Origin: Crotophaga sulcirostris
Lineage: Eukaryota > Chordata > Aves > Cuculiformes > Crotophagidae
Assembly: GCA_013397455.1 (NCBI GenBank)
Contig: VYZB01000078.1
Location: forward strand, 2,139,337 to 2,203,336
Direction: 5' to 3'
DNA: 64,000 nucleotides
The notes under the pieces were generated by a model. It made no database searches. It was not told the DNA's origin and worked only from the letters and a program-made list of their open reading frames with translations. A program made the position numbers and the translations under genes. The number at the start of each line of letters is the position of its first letter. The first letter of the stretch is position 1. This document shows positions 40,245-52,900 of this stretch, in pieces.

Positions 40245-40406
40245 AACATTCAAGTGTGTCCTCTGGTGCTTGGCACGGTCACTGGAGTTGCTGAACGCTT
40301 TCTGGCAGCCAGGGTGCTGACAGCAGTACGGCTTTTCACCTGTATGGCTCCGTAAGTGAATCTTGAGATTTTCTAGTCTGGAAAAGGCTTTCGTGCAACC
40401 TTCAAA
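40245..40406 (-). CDS. GLIS3: GLIS3 internal exon encoding most of zinc finger 3 and all of zinc finger 4
   Basis: This 162-base exon encodes 54 residues in phase 0 at both ends. It carries most of C2H2 finger 3 ([20 protein letters not shown]; the first cysteine lies in the upstream exon), the HTGEKPY linker, and finger 4 ([20 protein letters not shown] followed by QRTH). The read-through matches remembered vertebrate GLIS3 almost residue for residue. On the minus strand it follows a pyrimidine-rich acceptor ending TTTTCTAG and ends at a GTAAGG donor. The last two residues are N-V where I remember D-T in human. GLIS3 is a nuclear activator/repressor binding G-rich GLIS sites, with roles in pancreatic beta cells, thyroid and kidney (family knowledge). 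GLIS1 is nearly identical in this exon, so the paralogue call depends on the downstream exons. Confidence 0.96.
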
Positions 40407-42146
40407 CTAGAAAAGAGAAAGAAATTATTTTGAAAAGTAAGCACAGAGAGCAAACTACAACACCACCAATCAGGAGGGTGAAAGGGTTTGCAGAGATCCC
40501 CCAGCCTCCTAAGGCTGGATGCCCATCCAGAGCTGAGGAAAGCCTAGCTTCTCAGTGTGGGTGTTGTGGCAGAGTTTGAACCATTTAGACCACAAGAATG
40601 TTTTTATCCTCCCTGCACATGAATTAAGAAGCTATGTCCTACTCCCATTTTACAGATGGGACACTGGGACACTGAGACACAGAGACCAGTCAGCTCAGAG
40701 TGCAGCACCGCTCAGTCTGTCTGGGAAACACAGCCCCAGATCATTCTCCCAGTAGCACACAGAAAGCAGAATGGTCACTGTGGGATCCTCAACTGCACTG
40801 GCTACCCTTAGCTCTGGCCTTGCCTGGATATTAGCAAAGCTGAACACAGGCATCCCTCACTACCAAAACAGCCTATAGAGTAACAACAAAATAATGAAGA
40901 GAAGCATCAGTCTGCTCTGCTGTGTTCATGGTAATGTAAAAAGTAAACTCATTTTTAAAATATTTCTTTCCCTTTCTGCAAGGAGTAAATACATGAGATG
41001 ATAAAAATAATGGCAGCCCTCCAAAGCAGGATTTAATCCCTATAGGCAGCCAATAATCATGTAGTACAGTATTTCTACACCTAACCAAGTACTGATTCTG
41101 TAGAGAAATCTATGTTTATATGAGCAGAAAAACCATTCATCATCTATCATGTTCCCATAGTACACTTTACCCCAAAGTAGACCAAAGCCCACCAGTTCTA
41201 CCTGATATCGGTATTTTTATGTACATTTGATTTCAATTAGACTTGAATACTTATGAATATTAGTTAGAAGTATAGAGTTTTTAAAATTCTCTGTCAAGAT
41301 CAATGAATCTCACTAATTTCAGTTGCTGCATATTTCACTGTACAACATCTAAAGCATCTGCTGCGTAACATGCTATGACACTTCGCAGTTCTTGCATACT
41401 TGCAAAAATATTGCAAAATATTAATGCATTAACAAAGCTGTCAAAAATTTCTAATCTCACACAAAATTTTCCATCATTTCTCTTCCTACTAATTTTACTC
41501 ACTTGACAAGAAACAGACCATTTACACTGATTTTTGAATAACACAGATAAATTTTATATCATTCAGAGCATGTTCCCTTACAAAAGCACAGGTAGGAAAA
41601 CACTGACAGAATTCTTATCTTAATTAGCAAGCCTTTCTTACAAATCTATAAGACCCTCAAAAAAGAGAAAAACCAGAATATAATATTTTCAACACTTAAT
41701 TTTAAGCACTTCAGTTTCTTGGATTAATAGAAGAGTCTTAAAACTTCAAAGAATAAACTGCAGGTAGAAAATAAAGAAAAAAGAAATTTCAGCCTCCTCG
41801 AACTAAATGGGGAGGCAAAATTTCTGTGCAGCACTCCTTAACAGTTTTTGGTTAGTTTTAGCAACAGAAAGAAATATACACCGAATTGTGCCCATTAAAA
41901 CGTAGCATATAGGAGAAAGTACACATCACCTACACAAAGGCAATATTAAAAGTAGGTTTAAGAAATTAAAGCTTGAGAAAGAGGAAGAACCACCCCCACT
42001 ACATCATAACTGAAGTTTTATCTTTCACACACATCAATTTCAGAAAATTTCTCAGCTCACAAAGCTTTTTTGTTTATATGCCATTCTTTTATCCAAAGTC
42101 GACCTACAGTGCTTTTCAGATTACTGATTTAATTTTAAACATCCTC

Positions 42147-42210
42147 TCTCTATATATATGTATATATATTTATATACACACAGAGAGAGAGAGACAGAGA
42201 GACAGAGAGT
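42147..42210. repeat. TA repeat followed by GA/CAGA repeat
   Basis: CTCTCTATATATATGTATATATATTTATATACACACAGAGAGAGAGAGACAGAGAGACAGAGAG-type simple sequence. Confidence 0.93.
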
Positions 42211-45046
42211 TGCATTTATGTTTATGAAGGTTTGGAATGGCACAAGGCATGCATTTGGCATTCTGAAGCTGTTTAACACTTCTAGACATACTCCTGATTA
42301 AACAAGATTTTTCTAAAAATACTATGTGGAATTAATTGTGTAATGTTTTCCTAAACTGGATTACAGAAATCACCGTTACTGAACTTTTATTTTTACTGTT
42401 GCATGCAAATTGAAACTGTTACATAGCTCATAAAGAAAATTTCCTATCTGTACTTCCTAAAGTTAGGAGTTATTTTAAAACACAATCATTGGAGTGCTCA
42501 TATGCTTGATTTATCTTCTTATAAGGATGACTGTCAAAACCAAGAAATGATATATTTATAGTGAAAGGTAAAATGTCAATAAAAAGCAAAAGCACTGCTA
42601 TGACTTTAAAACACTTGTGTTCTCATGATTGTGCTGCTTTATACACAGAGATGGTATTCAGTGTACCGGGTAACCACCCTGTAAAATTACAATAGAATTA
42701 CATAGATTTATATACAATAATCTGTGCAGCATGTAAAGCCCTGGTGAATGCACCATGCATTTCTGAGCCCTGTCTGGAATTAGACAGCAGCCTGCATAGC
42801 AACAGCATAGGAACACCCGTGTGAATACTTTAATGTTAGTAGCAGATATTCAGCAGCCAAGTGGTTAAGAAATTAGTAAGTTTTCCCTGGTAAACGGAAC
42901 TGCTCTGATTATCTCCGTTCATCACCAGTGTAACAAAGAATGAGGACCTTTCTCTGGCAAAGAACACCAGCCTGAGATCTGACCCTTTCAGAAAAAAGTA
43001 GCTAGTCTTGATTTTAAAAGTCAGTGATAGATAGCCCAGATGCTTATTAAGCCCCCTATCCCCTATTATTACCTGGTATTAAAAATATTCACTTTTTCCT
43101 ATCTGGATTTGTTTTGCTCCAGTATCGAGATACTGTATATTTTCTTTCGTCTTTTTTTCTGCTATTTTAACATGATAAGTAATATTAAAGATAATTTTTG
43201 ATTCTAGTTATTTTCTGTTATCAAGTCACTTAGCTTTCTCCCAAATAATTTATATATAAAACTATTTGCTTTCTCACTACGCTGTTTTTTCAGATCTACT
43301 CTGAAACTGATTCTAAAATAAAAACAAATAAAATTAAATACTCTTAGAGATGCTGACACCTGATCAGTATTTCATTTCCCAATAATGTTTCATCCACTAT
43401 ATACAACATAATGTTACTGTCCTATTTTTATGCTCTCCTGTTTAGGTTTTTAATATCTTTCTCTTTATTTGAATCAGGTATACATAGTTATCCTCAGACA
43501 TTTTTAAACATCACTGCATTTGGAGAGCACCACCTTTTTTTATTAAGTGTGAAGAATAAGTATATCCCCAGTCTGTTGTCATGTGCAGGGAAATATTTAT
43601 GGGATATTATAATGAATATATCAAATACATATTCCCAACCTGGTTTCCCTTTAATGTTACAGGGACAGGGTTGTTTTTTCTTTTTAAAACTGACTTTGCT
43701 TAACAGCAACTGTCCTACAACCAGCAAATTGCAACAGTTGGCTTTCTTTGTATCAAGGGCCTAGTCTACAGAAAATCTCAATAACAGACCTAGATACTTC
43801 AGTGACAGAATACGTTTTGTTCTTCAATAAAACAGAACACATGCCTCAAGCAAGAAGCAGAAGAGAGGCCCACAAAAGGTTGTGATATAGGGAAACATTG
43901 GGTGAGATAAATCCAAATGACCTCAGAAAGTTAGCTGAGATCTGTGCTTGACAGAAAGTTGAAGAACTGTCAAAATCTCTGTCAAACAGACTTAGAGGAA
44001 ATCAATCCAACTCTATGTACGTGCCCAGGCTGTACTAATAAGGTGCTTCAAGTACATTCCTATACAGTTGCAGAATACCCATTTGTTTGGCTTAGTAACC
44101 TTTTCAGCCATGGTGAACATTTGATGATGCAAAGAGAGAATAAGAAAGTGCACCCAGAAACGACGATACATATCAGAGGGAAGCAATTCCTCTCTGACTT
44201 TACAAGGTGAAGAAGATAAGAAGCTTCACCCTAGCAAACATGCTTTCCATGAAAAATTATCAAACTAATCAACATCTCTACCTTCGATGCCTCTTCTACA
44301 TTAAACAAAATGGATGCTACTTCTGGTCCAAGGACACATGACATCGTAACAGTGTGGGATTTGGTCTTCCCCATTACATCTACATAGGTAGGAAAACCCA
44401 ACAGTTTCACAGACGTACAGTTCAGATCAGACATAGCTCTTCCTTTGCCAGCTAAACTATCGCTAATGCACATTAATCCATGACTGACTGTGCATGGACC
44501 ACATAGAGGCATACTCTAAAAACTCTTCACACAATATGGTTCAGTTTTCCATTGATAATTTCTGTCTACTTCCACATTCACCCGGTATATGAAATATAGG
44601 ATAAAAATTAAATTAGTAGTTTTACCTGTGCTAGGCACTCAGGTAACATCACTTTTTTTCAATCAAATCCTCTTTTTCACTCATTCAAGGATTGTGTTAA
44701 CCTTGTTCAAGTCATAGCATTTTACAGAGAGTTTTCATTACAGTTGGTCATATTAAATTCCCACTCAGACTCACTTTCTGCTAGGCAGAATTTCTCATCT
44801 TTTAAATACATTCCTGCTTGTATTGCTTTGCATTTGGCTGTTTTACAGTGCACCTTTTTATAGCACAATAATTCAGCAAAGTCAATCAGATCATCTGCAA
44901 CAGTGTGATATCCTCAGTTTTTGTGGTTCTACTAGTTTCTGTTAAACATAGAAAGTTCACCCACTTAGCACCACTACTCTGAGAACAGCTGAAGCACTCT
45001 ATCTGATACGTGTCCTACTAATGGTATTTAGTATAAAAACACTAAA

Positions 45047-45360
45047 ATCATAGAATCATATAATTATTTAGGTTGGAAAAGACCCTTAAGCTCATTGAGT
45101 AAACCGAACACTGCCAAGTCCACCACTAAACCATGTCCCTAACCACCACATCTACATGCCTTCTAAATACCTCCAAAAATGGTGATTCAACTGTTTCCCT
45201 GGGCAGCCTGTTCCAATGCTTGATAAACCCTTTCAGTGAAGAAATTCTTCCTAATATCCAATCTAAGTCTCTCCTGTCCTATAACTGGCAATTTGGGAGA
45301 AGAGACTGACACTCACTTCACTATATCCTCCTTTCAGGTAGTTGTAGAGATCTCCTTCCA
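45047..45360 (-). mobile_element. CR1 LINE 3' fragment, about 310 bases, minus strand
   Basis: Starts ATCATAGAATCATATAATTATTTAGG and follows the CR1 tail (GGTTGGAAAAGACCC, CCAAGTCCACCACTAAACC) to the end of the coding region, ending near GTAGTTGTAGAGATCTCC. Confidence 0.92.
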
Positions 45361-48300
45361 CATAAGGTTCAAAAATGTCACGTGGTTCAAACCTGAAAAG
45401 CCTTGAAGAAATCCAATTACAGTGAACACTGCCTTTTTCAAAGAGAGAGGTGTTTCACCAACAGTACTTTATATTCCCTTCCACACTTATCCCCATCAGC
45501 ACTGGGACAAAATTCAGTGCAAAACCTACTTTGGAAACAGCACTATCTGCCTATGACTCCACATATGAATTACATTTAAGATCTATTAATGAATAAATTG
45601 GTAATGAATAATATTGGACTATTTTAAAATATTATATACAATTTTATTTAGGGTTTTTTTCAGTAAAATATCAATACAGAAACATAGTACTAGTTTTCCA
45701 CTTTTTGCCTTCTTTGCCCTCAGACTGTGGAAGTAACAGATTGTTGACACATTCTTCCTTGAAGAGCTGATGGGTATGGGATAAGAAAATCAAACAAGTG
45801 GGACTCTACAAAAGCTAAGAAGGACTCCAAGATGTTTTATGTAGCCTTCTGAGTTTTTGGAAATAGAGGGAGAAAACTTAATATAACACATGCTGAAAGA
45901 TCCAAACTGGTATGAGTGTGCACGCTTGAAGACAAGTATAAAACATTATGTTTGCTTCATGCAGGTGTACTGTCTGGTCGGTGACCTGAACCCACTCCCA
46001 ACAGCATGCTACTGTCTGAGATTGCTTTGACAAGCTGCATAACTGGCTTACTTTAGTAATATTCATAAGCTGTCCTTAGGCATGACAAAGGTTTTAAAAC
46101 CCTAGACTCTGGAGAAACTTATCTGAATGTAAATACAAGCCATTTCTGAATTTTAGGGAATGGTGTCACATGGGAATGCTTATATGCAAATGGAGGGAAG
46201 GGTATCCCTAAAAATTTTAGAAGAAAAAATAAGTCCAGGGTAGCATATACATAAAGTCCCAAACCAAATCTTTGAATTGTTCAGTATTCATGCAGCATTT
46301 TTAAAAGATTTATTAGCAGATAGAGGAAAAAATAATTATTTAACAATGTTTTATGTCTGTCAATAAATTTTGAGTGCTCTCATATTCTGACCAGATAGGT
46401 TCTACCGTGCCAGTACCAAGGCACGTGGTATGACAAGGACAAAGTATCTTTCCCCAGCTTGGCATTTATCACACAAACAGATGTAAAAGCTGTTCTTTAA
46501 ATGGCTTTCAAACAAGAATGGTGCATTCCAAGCATTAATTAATAGTCTTTTAAAAAGCATCTCCCTTCCTCAACAGCATTGGCAGGGAGCTGCTCTGCAA
46601 GAGATGTAAGAGCTTTCAAAAAATTGAAAGTAAGACCTCATATTAAAACCTTTTAAATAGCTTTTTATTCCCCAGACACTCCTGCCTGGCAATCTTGTGA
46701 ATGACACATAATTAGTGTCAGACATTATTCAAACTGCTGACATCAGGTGCTCACCAACAAGGAGGCTGCATGCCACAGCTGATATTCAAAAGCTCAGGTT
46801 CATTTCATGTAAAATAAGTGCTATGCTTTTAACCCTTATAATGTTTAAATGGGAGAAAATGCAGCATTCAGAGCAGCATGTCATTATAAAGCAACAACTT
46901 CTATCTGAACCACATACATTTTGTGACATGGTGACTGGTGACTAAATACTTTGGTGAATACACAGTGTTTACATAAGGCTATATTTTCCTCAAAGCTATG
47001 CAAAGCTGGTATTTGTTTTCTGCTTTTATAGTTAAGCTTATGAAATGATACAATGTCTTGGAATTCTTTGTTCCAGTAAATATTGACAGACTATGTTTAG
47101 ATATGTTACACATGATAATAGTAGATACATTTTTGCCCAACCATTCAATGACAATCTGGTCCAAAGCTTAAGTCAATAGGTAATTACTCTCTCTTTTCCC
47201 TCTTAGAAAAAGAAGGTTCTCTCCATTGCAATATCCTCACTTCAGGTATTTCTGGTGAATTTCATTAAAATTTTAGGATAGAGCATTGCATAAGCATAAA
47301 TTCAAACAAGAGATTATTATAGACTGACAAAGTCTAAATTGTTATTTATCTTATTTGCAATTACTACTTTAAGTTAAATGGCATATTATACTTAATAGGG
47401 GCACAAAAAAGTTCATAATCTGAGTCAGATGTAAGACTTACAGGACTAGTCAATGTGCATGTGTTTGTGCGTGCAGACATGTGTGCATAAGATTAATAAA
47501 CAATATACTAGTCTGATTTCTGTTCTCCATTACATCCATCTCTTTGGGTATATTTTCAGTCAGAAGAGCTACACAACTAAAAAATGCAATTAAATCAATG
47601 GGAAAAAGGTGATATTAATGCAGAGGGAAAAAATACACCTTGGTTAACATATGGGAAATTGAATTTGTCTACTTTTTCAGACATATACAGAAGACACTAG
47701 TTTCTTGCATTCTCTTGGAATAAGATCACACTTTATCAGTCACAGTGTAGACACTGCTGAGTATTTCCATATGCAGAGAGATTACTTGAGTTTATCATTA
47801 AAATTTAATTTCAATCTCCTTGAAAAGGAGATTAGTTTTCACAGAGAACACTTGGGTCCTGGTTCTGACAAGACAAACAGGAACAGTGGATTAAGGATTC
47901 CATCAAATCGCGGTAAAGGTAGAAGAGGAAAACAGGCAAAGAACTGGCCCCACCCACAAAACTCTTTTATTGTGTGAACTGTCTTTAGAGATGGCTCTTT
48001 CTATTTATGTGTTCTTTATAAATGTAACATGCTCCTTTCTCCTTTTCCTTTCAATACCCTGGAGATCTTCATGCTTCTCATATTCTAGAGATCTGTACCA
48101 CACTGTGTACTCTGACTTTCTAGGCAGCACATGTCTAAAGACACCAAATAGCTCAGTTGAAATGAAGCAAAGTACACTGAACGTTATTGATCCCCTGAAA
48201 TAATGGTGTAAAGAGATTCAATCACCATGGAAGTGTCTCTTGTTTTCACTAGTTTTAGTAAGCACGGCCATTTCAGCCTTGGAAGCTATTTCTGTTGCTG

Positions 48301-49108
48301 TAGAGAAGGCAAATATTATGACAAGTTCCTTCAAAAAAACCTAAAATAAACACATCAGCTGCTACTGATTCTAAAACCATATGGTACAGAAACCATTACA
48401 AGAAAAATGAACAATTTGGGAATTCTTTCATTGCTTCCTTTTGGAAGACACTGCTCTTGATTTTTTTCTGGTGTTTCTTTTCCTCCTTTCTTTCTCTTCC
48501 TCCTTGGCTTTTCTAGAAGTTTGTCTTTGATCCTCTTGCAGCTGAGGTCCTCAGCTGTACTCATGCAGCTTTCTCCATTAGAAGTTGACGTGGTTCTAAA
48601 ATTGCTTGCTGTTAAAGAAGCTACTACTGTTGTTAAACCCCAGAGAAGATACCTAGATTTATTCTAGTAAACTTGCAAGAACTAAATAAGCTTTATAAAA
48701 AACAGTTATTTCCTTGTAGGTATTTTAAGAAATATATACAGCAACACTATCTTCCCCACCAACACAAATTCAAACGTAGCTACACCTCAATTCTGTAGTT
48801 CAGGATCTCATGTCATAGATATGCTATAAATTGAAACCACAGGCTTTCAAACATGAAGATGAGGGAGTGTAAACCACACTCTCACTGGGAAGATTCTGTT
48901 TTTCTAGAGCATTTTGGTCTTTGTGAATTTTACAAAGGACTAAAGTTTGATCTCTATTACACTAGGGGAAAAATAGAACAAAAGGTTAGGGAACCGTAAA
49001 GATTAGGGAAACCATAGCCCATACGGGAAAGAAACATGAGGCTAGAAGGTTCTACCTCGACAAACTGCGTGCCCAAATTCAGATTATTTATGATTCATTC
49101 TATCTTAA

Positions 49109-49211
49109 AGAAATAGAAATAGAAAAAATNAAATAGAAATAATAGAAATATATATACATAGAAATAGGAAAATTCCATTCTATCTCACCCCATCCCACCC
49201 CATCCCATCCA
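49109..49211. repeat. AATAGA repeat and CATCCCACCC repeat with one N
   Basis: (AATAGA)n-like sequence with a single N at 49130, followed by CACCCCATCCCACCCCATCCC. Low-complexity; the N marks an unresolved base. Confidence 0.9.
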
Positions 49212-49948
49212 TAAAACGCAAACTGGGACAGAAAAATTCAAACAGACATGCAAGGTCTTCTACAAATACTACTGAAGTATTGCTTCTTACAGTTATTTGA
49301 AAATATATCACTTGGCTGCCATTTTCACAGATGCAATTATATTCGCAACAGGAAGGCACTAAAATAATCCCCTAGATTAGAGTATGGGTAAACTCTCGCA
49401 TCTATGGCACATGGCTCACAGCGGACACTAGAAAACATTTAGCACAGCTTTCTACATACCTGGGTATGAAGTTCTTTCTACCTTCAGCCTCAATGCCACA
49501 AGGCTAGCTGCCATCTGGCATAGACTCTCTGTTTGTAAACCCCATTTACTACTTACAAAGCTAAAATTCATTTTTCTTACAATTTTTTTTTATTTGAAAA
49601 AAGCCATATGGATCACTGCCAAGAACAAAACAGACGATGAGAGATGCATCCGATTTTTCATAAGCACAGCATTCATGTAGAGAAAATATGCTAGAATATA
49701 GTAGAACGTCCATAAAAACGAACTTTGCATCAAAAGAAATTATGTACTTATGTTATGTTGCAACAAAAGTTTGAAGGGCTCCAATTTTGACAAACGGGCA
49801 TTGATATTAATTGAAGGGTCTGGTTAAGGTGGTTTTATTAAAGAAAAAGCATAAGGCATAATTTAATTGGTTGCTTGTTTATGCGAAGTGCTGTTCTACT
49901 TAAAGTGCCTGAGGCAGAAAAGCTCAATGCAAAAAGGAGGAGAGTATA

Positions 49949-49976
49949 GCTATCTCATAGCTGTCTATGAGATAGC
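49949..49976. repeat. Perfect 12-bp inverted repeat with a 4-base loop
   Basis: GCTATCTCATAG, loop CTGT, CTATGAGATAGC. Every stem base pairs. It is too short for a typical microRNA precursor and has no T-run, so no function is assigned. Related GCTATC/ATAGCT words occur just downstream. Confidence 0.9.
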
Positions 49977-52900
49977 ATGGCTACCATCATAGCTACGGCT
50001 ATCCACTATACCTAGATACTTGGCTGTCCTCCAAATGTACTATTAACTTCGAATTTCCATCTGTTTGGGGAATAGATGTGACACATACTAGTTTTTTCTG
50101 TTGCTGTTCCGTAATACTTGGTCTCTATCATGATAACACGATCCCAACAGTTTTTCATAGAAAATGTTACTCCTGACAATTTTACATAACAAGACCACGT
50201 TACATGGTGATATTTCTAACGATTTGGAGTCATGTAAAGCATACAGAAGTTACATTCATGGCCATACTAATCAGTAAATATTTAGCCTTTTCTAGCACTT
50301 CAAGTGGTTATTTGGTTTACAGTTTTATGATATTCACTTGAATGGTCTGAGGCATCCAGAAGTATTTAAAATCCATCCCACATACTCACAAACTACATAA
50401 CTAGAAATTAAAAAAAAATAAATAAATTCAGATCTTTTAAAAACTTCTCTAAATGAAAGCTTGGCAATTTTCAAAAGAAATATGCTATTGCAAAATAAAA
50501 AATTAAGTTCTTCAGTGAAAGTGTGAAAATTATATTTAGACTTTCCCCATTGCTCTCTTACTAATTCAGCTGTGGCAATGTGTCAATATTGACATTAATC
50601 TGTTCATTGGTTTTGCAAGTCCTTAGCTGCATTTCCCAATAAATAAAAATATTCATCAAAAATACTAGCTCAGAAACAGCAACAGCAATTATTACAGACA
50701 GCAAAGTGGGACATCACTTGCCAGTTTTCCACTAAAGAAAAAATGAGTAATAAACACACTAGTTTTTAATCAGACTAATTGATGTTTTATTAAAAAGTGT
50801 CCACATTAGTATCTAAACAGCTACTCAAAAAATATGGAACAGAAAACTCCCAAAGTTACTATTTGGCAAAAAATGTAGTAATGTAAATGTAAATAACCTT
50901 AACATGGCTATGTTACTGCCAACCTGTACTATAACAGTTGTGTCATAATAACCAGGTCTCAATTCTGCATTCTTTGAATATGTACCACTTCCACTGATGT
51001 CAGTGGGAATTCTGGGTATGCAAGGAATGTAGAATTAGTTTCTTGGTCCTTAGGGCACAAAGACTGCTCTGCAGCACCTTTTAGGGCATTACAGTAGGAC
51101 TCTACAGTTTAGTTTAAAAATCGTATCAGGACCTTGTCTTTGCACTCTTATAAGTAAATTAAACTAATCATCCAAAAGTTTAGAGTGAAATGTACTTTGA
51201 GCTGTTCAGCAATGTATCCTTTCCTCTTCTTACCCATTTGTCCCCTGTTAAAAAGAAAATAAATTATACAACTCAGCATTTTAAATCCTAGCTTTCCCTT
51301 GTTCTGAGTAGAGCTACTTACACAGCTCTGCTTTCATGACAAAGCACAGGAGAATATCCACCTCACAGTTCAAAAGAAATGGACTGTAGCAAAGAACAGT
51401 TGTGGAAAACAAGGCAAAAGTACTTACATTGTAATCAGTGGGAGTATATCACAACAGCAAACAGCCATAGGATGTTTCTTTCTTACCCCACAAACAAACC
51501 ATATGCAAATTTCCAGCAACATTCAAAATGAATGTCCCAGCTCAAGAAAGGTTCTCTATTCTTGGCTGCTCAGCACCCTCAGCTTTTTACAATTAGGTTC
51601 TGTTTCTTTAGTTAAAAAAAAAAAAAAAAACAAACTCAAAAGAGAGGATTAACCCTGTATCTTATGGAGAAAGAACATAAATTAGAAATTCTTTTTGAAT
51701 CTGAAGTATGCATTCTTTAATCTTCTGTCCTGCTGGGAAGTGTAATAAGAATAAAGGCAGAATGGAGCACTTTTGCTTAATTTGATTTGTTCAGCTGAAA
51801 ACATGCTTTTGACTATCTGGAACTAAATCTCAAAATTCATGAGAACTCAGACAATACTCCCACATCTTATAAGCCTGGGAGTTAAAAAGAGAGCCGGGAA
51901 AGCTTACAGAAACCACCTGGTGAACAAGTTCTCCAGATTCAAAAGGACAAGACAGATGACTGTATGGATATGAAACAAGCAAGCCATGACTGTAAGAAGA
52001 TGGTAACAAGAATTTAGGTGCTGGCAACACAGTTCTTCAGTGCAGTGTGGCCTCAGAAGGAAAATAATTTTCAAAATTACCAGCAGATTTGACTGATAGG
52101 TATGAGTTAGAGAGCTATGAGAAAAACAATGCAAGAGGTCAGAGATTGGAAAAGGTACAGTATTGGTTACTATTTACTATTACTTTGCAGTAGAATTAGC
52201 TGAAATCTAATTATTATGCTTTTAATTTAAAATCAAAGTTAGAAAACTTGGTTTAAAAAAAAAAAAAAAAAGGCCAAAAGAGAATGTTAAAAGCAGAAAG
52301 AGGAAGCTTCTTTTTAGGATAGGAAATCACCTTGCCCGTGAAACCCCTACCAGTAAAAACAGCAACAAGGGAAAACTCTAGAAGTTACCTTCCTCCTTTT
52401 GGTGCAATGTACCAAAGTGCAAAGAAGCAATATGTACAAATACACACAACAGGAAAGGAAACAAGACTGGTGTTCCTTTCTTTCCTCCTCCTTCTTCACA
52501 TCAGAAAAGAGTAAGGAAGCAGCGTGATCTTCAGATAACAGGGTTTGCAGCTTTCTGACATCCCATTTAATGTCACTAAAGCTCATTTCTTGATTCGAAC
52601 AAACTGAGTTCATACAAACTGAGTTCATATTGCATCACCTGCAACTTAATTCATGTGCTCCAGAAAACTCAGTCTCTTGCACAAATTCCTCGTAGCAGGT
52701 AGAAGACTCAGGCAAGCCTTGATCACAGTATGACTGTGAGCCTGAGTTAGGTGGTGGTTGCAGTCAGGACAAACAGAAGTCACTGCACACCAACTGTCAC
52801 CACTGAATTATGGCAAATGCCTGAGAAAACAGTGTGATGCAGGATCTGGGAGGTACTGCTGGAACATACTCCATGGTTGCAAAACTCTGATTGGGACACA

